DNA of 10,607 nucleotides, from assembly GCA_024408015.1 (NCBI GenBank), contig JAKSVJ010000020.1, positions 1-10,607 of the forward strand, given 5' to 3'. Below, one piece after another: positions 7,241-10,607 of this stretch. Each line of letters starts with the position of its first letter. Positions within the stretch are counted from its first letter, which is position 1. The notes under the pieces are model-generated. The model saw nothing but the letters and a program-made list of their open reading frames with translations, made no database searches and was not told where the DNA came from. Origin of the DNA: Clostridia bacterium. Lineage in GTDB: Bacteria > Bacillota > Clostridia > Oscillospirales > CAG-272. The translations under genes were made by a program, and so were the position numbers.

Positions 7241-7269
7241 TTGACAAACAAAGCTCTGTATGATATATT
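7241..7269 (+). promoter_or_regulatory. Promoter of the ylxM-ffh-rpsP-khpA operon
   Basis: A consensus -35 box TTGACA (7241-7246), a 17-base spacer and the -10 box TATATT (7264-7269) form a strong housekeeping promoter. The expected start of transcription is near 7276, inside the dyad at 7271-7291. The leader is about 35 bases. Because the promoter and the preceding terminator lie upstream, any in-frame start codon left of 7310 can be excluded. Confidence 0.85.
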
Positions 7270-7270
7270 G

Positions 7271-7291
7271 TGTAAAGTAATTTACTTTACA
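7271..7291. repeat. Perfect 10+1+10 inverted repeat at the ylxM-ffh transcription start
   Basis: The arms TGTAAAGTAA (7271-7280) and TTACTTTACA (7282-7291) are exact inverted copies around a single T. The dyad begins one base after the -10 hexamer and spans the predicted +1, the classic place for a repressor operator. As RNA it could also fold into a 5' hairpin. No U-run follows, so it is not a terminator. Confidence 0.7.
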
Positions 7292-7309
7292 CCAACAAAA
7301 GAGGTAATT

Positions 7310-8977
7310 ATGTTTGAAAAAAATCTATCATTAGTTCCTTTGTTTGATGTGTATTCTTCATTACTTAGTGAACATCAACAAGATATTTTTTCAATGTATT
7401 ACAATGATGACTATTCCCTATCTGAAATTTCAGAACAAACTGGCATTTCAAGACAAGGAGTTAGAGATTGTATAAAAAAGTGTGAAGATCTTCTCAAAAT
7501 GTATGAAGAAAAACTGGGATTACTCAAAACATACGACAAGATTAATAATGCTATAGTATTGTTAAGTGATATTTCCAATAACGACAATAGTATTAAAACT
7601 GTAATTGAGTCTCTTTCATCCATCATCGAATACGAAAGGCGCCCTATGTTTCAGCCTCTCACAGAAAAACTAAGTGAAGCTCTCAAGAGCTTTAGAAATA
7701 AAGGAAAACTCACAGAGAAAGATGTTCGCGAAGGAATGCGAGCTGTTAAAATGGCTCTTCTAAGTGCGGATGTTAACTTTGTAGTAGTTAAAGAATTTGT
7801 AAAAAGAGTAACCGAAAGAGCTGTAGGTTCCGAAGTATTAGAAAGCCTACTTCCTGCTCAACAGGTTATCAAAATAGTTAATGAAGAGCTCACATCAATC
7901 ATGGGCTCCACGGAATCTAAAATCATTATCGCACCAAAACCACCAACAGTTATTATGATGGTTGGTCTTCAAGGTGCCGGTAAAACAACTCATTCTGCAA
8001 AACTAGCACTCATGCTTAAGAAGCAAGGAAAAAATCCATTACTTGTAGCATGTGACGTATATAGACCAGCCGCAATCAAACAATTGCAAGTTGTCGGCGA
8101 ACAAGTTGAAGTTCCTGTTTATGTTGAGGAAAACGCAAAAGATCCTGTAAAGATTTCAAAAAATGCGCTTGAGTATGCTAAAAAACAGCTCAATGATGTA
8201 GTTATCATAGACACAGCAGGACGACTTCAAATTGATGAAGGAATGATGGAAGAACTTGAGAAAATCAAGGCGGCCACTGGTCCTTCCGAAATATTACTTG
8301 TTGTTGACTCTATGACAGGTCAAAGTGCAGTTGATGTTGCGCAAAAATTCAACGAGTTACTTGACATCACAGGTGTTGTTATGACAAAACTTGATGGTGA
8401 TACTCGTGGTGGTGCTGCTCTTTCAGTTAGATATATCACAGGAAAGCCTATCAAATTTGTTGGTACTGGTGAAAAGTTTGACAAACTTGAAGTTTTCCAT
8501 CCAGACAGAATGGCTTCTAGAATTCTTGGTATGGGTGATATGTTAACACTTATCGAAAAGACTCAAGAGAATTTCGATATGAAAAAAGCTGCTGAGCTTG
8601 AAGAAAAGATCAAAAAGTCTCGATTTACTTTAACTGATTATCTAGACACAATGTTTCAACTCAAAAAACAAGGTGGCATCGAATCAATGCTTTCGATGAT
8701 GCCTGGCATGAATACGGGTGCTATGAAAGATGTTAAAGTTGATGAAAAACTTCTCGACAGACAAGCAGCAATTATTCTCTCAATGACGCCGAGTGAGAGA
8801 GAAAAACCGGACATAATAAACTATTCAAGAAAACAAAGAATAGCAGCTGGTTCAGGTATGAAACTTGAAGATGTCAACAAGCTTTTGAAACAGTTTGAAC
8901 AAATGAATAAAATGATGAAACAGTTTTCAAATGGTGGCATGAAAAAATTGGGACGTTTCGGTAGGTTCCCTTTTTAA
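7310..8977 (+). CDS. ffh: Fused YlxM (SRP-associated HTH) and Ffh (SRP GTPase) in one frame
   Basis: This single 555-codon frame holds two proteins that are normally separate. Residues 1 to about 108 match YlxM, a small helix-turn-helix protein (YSLSEISEQTGISRQGVRD, 35-53, then a coiled helix) linked to the signal recognition particle. Residues 113-555 are a complete Ffh, the GTPase that binds SRP RNA and signal peptides and targets nascent membrane and secreted proteins to FtsY. Its features are an N-domain helical bundle (about 113-208), the P-loop GLQGAGKTT (219-227), DTAGR (301-305), TKLDGDTRGG (359-368), and the Met-rich M domain (about 412-555) with SRKQRIAAGSG (506-516) for RNA binding. 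Ffh alone would be 443 residues, a normal length. The start at 7310 has GAGGT 5-9 bases ahead and follows the promoter. At the junction, GAAAGG precedes an in-frame ATG (7646), so free Ffh may also be made. The missing stop could be real or a sequencing error. Confidence 0.92.
   Translation: MFEKNLSLVPLFDVYSSLLSEHQQDIFSMYYNDDYSLSEISEQTGISRQGVRDCIKKCEDLLKMYEEKLGLLKTYDKINNAIVLLSDISNNDNSIKTVIESLSSIIEYERRPMFQPLTEKLSEALKSFRNKGKLTEKDVREGMRAVKMALLSADVNFVVVKEFVKRVTERAVGSEVLESLLPAQQVIKIVNEELTSIMGSTESKIIIAPKPPTVIMMVGLQGAGKTTHSAKLALMLKKQGKNPLLVACDVYRPAAIKQLQVVGEQVEVPVYVEENAKDPVKISKNALEYAKKQLNDVVIIDTAGRLQIDEGMMEELEKIKAATGPSEILLVVDSMTGQSAVDVAQKFNELLDITGVVMTKLDGDTRGGAALSVRYITGKPIKFVGTGEKFDKLEVFHPDRMASRILGMGDMLTLIEKTQENFDMKKAAELEEKIKKSRFTLTDYLDTMFQLKKQGGIESMLSMMPGMNTGAMKDVKVDEKLLDRQAAIILSMTPSEREKPDIINYSRKQRIAAGSGMKLEDVNKLLKQFEQMNKMMKQFSNGGMKKLGRFGRFPF
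7634..7648 (+). promoter_or_regulatory. Internal Shine-Dalgarno-like site and ATG for stand-alone Ffh
   Basis: GAAAGG (7634-7639) lies 6 bases before the in-frame ATG at 7646-7648, exactly where Ffh sequence similarity begins. In the usual two-gene arrangement this would be the ffh ribosome binding site. It may still direct internal initiation, giving a 443-residue free Ffh besides the fusion. The match to the anti-Shine-Dalgarno is only moderate. Confidence 0.5.
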
Positions 8978-9012
8978 AATTGATTTAAAATAAAATTATT
9001 ACATATTTTTTT

Positions 9013-9018
9013 GGAGGA
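9013..9018 (+). promoter_or_regulatory. Ribosome binding site that fixes the rpsP start
   Basis: GGAGGA at 9013-9018 lies 7 bases before the ATG at 9026. A TTG at 9011 is in frame but overlaps this site, so it cannot be the start. Confidence 0.85.
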
Positions 9019-9025
9019 AACAAAA

Positions 9026-9268
9026 ATGGTTAAAATTAGACTTACTAGAATGGGAAAGAAAAAAGCTCCATTCTATCGTGTTGTTGTTGCTGATTCTCGT
9101 TACCCACGTGATGGTAGATTTATCGAGGAAATCGGTTACTATGATCCAAAAACAGAGCCTGTAACAATCAAGATTGATCTTGAAAAGGCAAACACTTGGA
9201 TCAAGAATGGCGCTCAGCCATCAGACACAGTTAAAGCCCTAATCAAAAAGGCTACAGACGCTGAATAA
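9026..9268 (+). CDS. rpsP: 30S ribosomal protein S16 (bS16)
   Basis: This 80-residue protein is ribosomal protein bS16, which binds 16S rRNA and helps small-subunit assembly. The N-terminus has the family signature: MVKIRLTRMGKKKAPFYRVV, then the ADSRYPRDGRFIEEIGYYDP segment at about residues 22-41. The C-terminal part has the usual helix with WIKNGAQPSDTV (58-69). Length is typical. GGAGGA precedes the ATG, and only 48 bases separate it from ffh with no usable promoter or terminator between, so it is cotranscribed with ylxM-ffh. khpA begins 14 bases after its stop. ffh or ylxM, rpsP and khpA are neighbours in many Bacillota. Confidence 0.97.
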   Translation: MVKIRLTRMGKKKAPFYRVVVADSRYPRDGRFIEEIGYYDPKTEPVTIKIDLEKANTWIKNGAQPSDTVKALIKKATDAE

Positions 9269-9282
9269 TTTTAGGTGATAAG

Positions 9283-9522
9283 ATGGTAGATGTAAGTCGC
9301 GCACTTGCTAACATCGCAAAAGCAATTGTCGACGACCCAGATCAGGTTAACGTTATCGTTAAAGAAGAGACTGAAAGCCAGATTATACTTGAACTTGTAG
9401 TAGCTCCTGATGATATGGGAAAAGTTATCGGCAAACAGGGACGTATTGCAAAAGCAATCCGTCAGCTTTTAAAGACTGCTAGCACAAGCCTAAACAAAAA
9501 AGTAACTGTAGATATTCGCTAG
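9283..9522 (+). CDS. khpA: KH-domain RNA-binding protein KhpA (YlqC)
   Basis: This 79-residue protein is essentially one KH domain. The nucleic-acid-binding loop GKVIGKQGR (about 46-54, GxxG being GKQG) sits between a helix and the region APDDMG, and a final beta strand KKVTVDIR closes the fold. In Gram-positive bacteria KhpA pairs with KhpB (Jag/EloR) as an RNA-binding complex tied to cell elongation and division and to sRNA or mRNA binding. AGGTGAT at 9273-9279 is the ribosome binding site. The gene follows rpsP by 14 bases and is the last of the operon: a strong terminator lies about 20 bases after its stop. In many Bacillota rimM, trmD and rplS would come next, but here they do not. Confidence 0.95.
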   Translation: MVDVSRALANIAKAIVDDPDQVNVIVKEETESQIILELVVAPDDMGKVIGKQGRIAKAIRQLLKTASTSLNKKVTVDIR

Positions 9523-9542
9523 TAACGAATGTTCAATTAACT

Positions 9543-9593
9543 AAAACAACAAAACTCGCCACTGAATAAAGTAGCGAGTTTTTGTTGTTTTTT
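9543..9593. terminator. Bidirectional terminator between khpA and the HAD gene
   Basis: ACTCGC (9554-9559) pairs with GCGAGT (9574-9579). The stem extends inward by ACT/AGT across one mismatch to a GAATAA loop, and outward through AAA/TTT and AAAACAAC/GTTGTTTT with one bulged T. The plus strand ends in TTTTTT (9588-9593), and the minus strand also ends in a T-rich tail (TTTTGTTGTTTT). It therefore suits both converging genes. Confidence 0.9.
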
Positions 9594-9595
9594 AA

Positions 9596-10204
9596 TTACT
9601 TGTTTGATTCAATGATTCTTTCGACTTTGGTTACTGCGTCATCATAATTTTCAAAAACCACTGCATTCATACCAACTTTTTTAGCAGCATTGCAGTTTAC
9701 TTCCCTATCATCAATAAAAATGCATTCCTCTGCTTTGAGATTATATTTATCCAATAGTAGGTTATAGATTTTCAAATCTGGTTTTATGCATTTAACTGTA
9801 TAAGAAATAACTTCTCCATCTTCTCTTTTCAAAAAAGTAAACTTATCGTGTAACTTGTGCCAGGATAGGTCACTGAAATTTGACAAAAAGTATACGTTGA
9901 AGCCTCTATCCTTATATGAATTAACCCATTTTTCGGCATATGGATATGGATTAATATATTCTGGAACTAATTCAAAAAATTTATTTATCTCTTTTTCTAG
10001 TCCCGGAGCCATTATTTCCCATGTGTGAACGATTTCTTCAGTCGTCATTACACCCCTGTCAAGTTCATCCCAATACATGCCCTGCACAGTTGTTTCTGCT
10101 ATTTTATCAAAAGCCTCTTTTGATTTTGTAACCTGATTTATCGCTTGATCCCAATCAAAAGTAACCATTACTTTTCCTATATCAAAAACAATATTTTTAA
10201 TCAT
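9596..10204 (-). CDS. HAD-superfamily phosphatase, YihX-like
   Basis: This 202-residue cytoplasmic protein belongs to the haloacid dehalogenase superfamily, which mostly removes phosphate from small metabolites through an aspartyl-phosphate intermediate. Motif I is VFDIGKVM at 6-13 with nucleophile D8; the second Asp of the usual DxD is Gly10, as in the YihX / epoxide-hydrolase N-terminal subgroup (FDxGxV). A helical cap fills about 16-85. Motif II is FLSN at 106-109 (S108), motif III K141 in KPDLKIY, and motif IV IFIDDREVN at 162-170 with D165 and D166. Length fits the HAD-IA group. The start has GGGGGA just upstream and its own promoter, and it converges with khpA at a shared terminator. 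YihX of E. coli dephosphorylates glucose-1-phosphate, but the substrate here cannot be assigned. Confidence 0.88.
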   Translation of the reverse strand: MIKNIVFDIGKVMVTFDWDQAINQVTKSKEAFDKIAETTVQGMYWDELDRGVMTTEEIVHTWEIMAPGLEKEINKFFELVPEYINPYPYAEKWVNSYKDRGFNVYFLSNFSDLSWHKLHDKFTFLKREDGEVISYTVKCIKPDLKIYNLLLDKYNLKAEECIFIDDREVNCNAAKKVGMNAVVFENYDDAVTKVERIIESNK

Positions 10205-10225
10205 TTTAAATCCCCCATGATAACA

Positions 10226-10243
10226 TTTTAAGTATACTTAAAA
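10226..10243. repeat. 18-bp perfect palindrome in the HAD/lyase divergent region
   Basis: The sequence TTTTAAGTATACTTAAAA is its own reverse complement and is centred between 10234 and 10235. It contains a TATACT -10-like hexamer on each strand and covers the -10 box of the HAD promoter. It could be an operator controlling the HAD gene, the lyase gene, or both. It is composed mostly of A and T, so chance is not excluded. Confidence 0.55.
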
Positions 10244-10259
10244 AAAGCAAAAATTACAA
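10231..10259 (-). promoter_or_regulatory. Promoter of the HAD phosphatase gene
   Basis: On the minus strand TTGTAA (10254-10259) and TATACT (10231-10236) are 17 bases apart. Transcription would start near 10224, about 20 bases before the ATG at 10204, and the leader would include GGGGGA at about 10210-10216. Confidence 0.65.
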
Positions 10260-10274
10260 CATTATGCGCATGTA

Positions 10275-10280
10275 GTGGAG
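10275..10280 (+). promoter_or_regulatory. Ribosome binding site supporting a TTG start for the lyase
   Basis: GTGGAG at 10275-10280 lies 7 bases before TTG at 10288. An in-frame TAA at 10282-10284 excludes any earlier start. The next in-frame ATG (10321) has no such site and would remove 11 residues. Confidence 0.65.
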
Positions 10281-10287
10281 ATAAACT

Positions 10288-10607
10288 TTGCCCTACAAAA
10301 GAAGTTCCGCACCAGTTGAAATGCACAAAGCTAAGATTGTTCAGCAGGTACACCTACTACCAGTTGATGAAAGATTGAAAAAAGCTTATGAAGCCGGATT
10401 CAACACATTCCAGATTCATAATGGTGACATTTTCCTTGATATGTTGACAGACTCTGGTGTTAATGCCATGAGTGATGAAATGCAGTCAGGATTTTTAAAA
10501 GCAGACGACGCTTATGCTGGAAGCGAAACATTCTTCCGCATGAACAAAAAATTGACAGAAATCTTTGGCATGAAATATTGCTTACCAACACACCAAGGTC
10601 GTGCATG
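10288..10607 (+). CDS. Tryptophanase / tyrosine phenol-lyase family enzyme, N-terminal part
   Basis: This is the first 106 codons of a pyridoxal-phosphate beta-eliminating lyase, cut by the window end; full proteins are about 460 residues. Such enzymes split L-tryptophan into indole, pyruvate and ammonia (TnaA) or L-tyrosine into phenol, pyruvate and ammonia (TPL). The family signatures are present: DERLKKAYEAGFNTF (about 27-41), DMLTDSGVNAMSD (50-62), DDAYAGSETFF (about 71-81) and PTHQGRA near the end (about 100-106), the segment that leads into the cofactor-binding region. NAMSD and DERLKK recall tyrosine phenol-lyase, while GRA recalls anaerobe tryptophanases; the residues that decide specificity lie past the edge. 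The start is TTG at 10288, with GTGGAG upstream and an in-frame stop just before it. No convincing promoter or tna leader peptide is seen in the 83-base gap to the divergent HAD gene. Confidence 0.9.
   Translation, partial: MPYKRSSAPVEMHKAKIVQQVHLLPVDERLKKAYEAGFNTFQIHNGDIFLDMLTDSGVNAMSDEMQSGFLKADDAYAGSETFFRMNKKLTEIFGMKYCLPTHQGRA

Noticed and set aside
7124..7309. In-frame extension of the YlxM-Ffh frame to the left
   Set aside because: The stretch contains the upstream unit's terminator (7173-7197) and this operon's own promoter (7241-7269), and overlaps the small membrane protein gene. GAGGT supports the ATG at 7310.
8980..9009. Possible promoter before rpsP (TTGATT with a TATTTT)
   Set aside because: Transcription would start at or inside the ribosome binding site, leaving no usable leader.
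9011..9025. TTG start adding five residues to S16
   Set aside because: The TTG overlaps the GGAGGA ribosome binding site. S16 proteins begin MVKIRL-like, which is the ATG at 9026.
93..10204. All ten complete genes stop with TAA or TAG, none with TGA
   Set aside because: It might suggest UGA recoding, but no gene has in-frame TGA, and ten AT-rich genes without TGA stops can occur by chance.
1..10607. CRISPR array, tRNA, rRNA, insertion sequence or phage attachment site
   Set aside because: I saw no spaced identical repeats, cloverleaf, transposase or terminal inverted repeats in the window.

Overview
The window is AT-rich DNA from a low-GC Gram-positive bacterium, most likely an anaerobic gut-type member of the Bacillota (Clostridia or a relative). 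The evidence is the neighbouring ylxM, ffh, rpsP and khpA genes, strong GGAGG-type ribosome binding sites, TTGACA/TATAAT-like promoters, intrinsic terminators with U-runs, and a tryptophanase-type lyase. No species can be named from the sequence alone. Genes are read with the standard bacterial code: no reading frame needs UGA as Trp.

Left part (1-4833, minus strand): a compact three-gene unit transcribed leftwards from a promoter at about 4863-4891. In transcription order it holds a membrane-anchored ComEC-like metallo-beta-lactamase-fold hydrolase, a short alpha-L-rhamnosidase-like (GH78) protein without a signal peptide, and a CvpA-like membrane protein with a very large C-terminal ectodomain. 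The first two genes overlap as TAATG. The second and third are 11 bases apart, with the ribosome binding site touching the preceding stop. This tight coupling suggests a shared job, perhaps at the cell envelope, but the function is not known.

Middle part (4969-7197, plus strand): a divergent promoter drives an RsmF-type rRNA m5C methyltransferase, an ECF-type sigma factor and a 66-residue single-helix membrane protein. This unit ends at a perfect intrinsic terminator. The small protein sits where an anti-sigma factor usually lies, but it resembles no anti-sigma family I know.

Right part (7241-9593, plus strand): a separate consensus promoter, followed by a perfect 10+1+10 dyad at the transcription start, drives the signal recognition particle and ribosome unit. 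YlxM (the HTH partner of SRP) and Ffh (the SRP GTPase) are one continuous 555-codon frame instead of two genes. The junction keeps a Shine-Dalgarno-like sequence and an ATG at the normal Ffh start. rpsP and khpA follow, then a bidirectional terminator. The usual rimM-trmD-rplS continuation is absent here.

Right edge: a convergent HAD-family phosphatase gene on the minus strand has its own promoter. Divergent from it, the first 106 codons of a tryptophanase/tyrosine phenol-lyase start at a TTG codon and run off the window. No gene-free stretch exceeds 300 bases; the longest gap is the 192-base divergent promoter region at 4834-5025.
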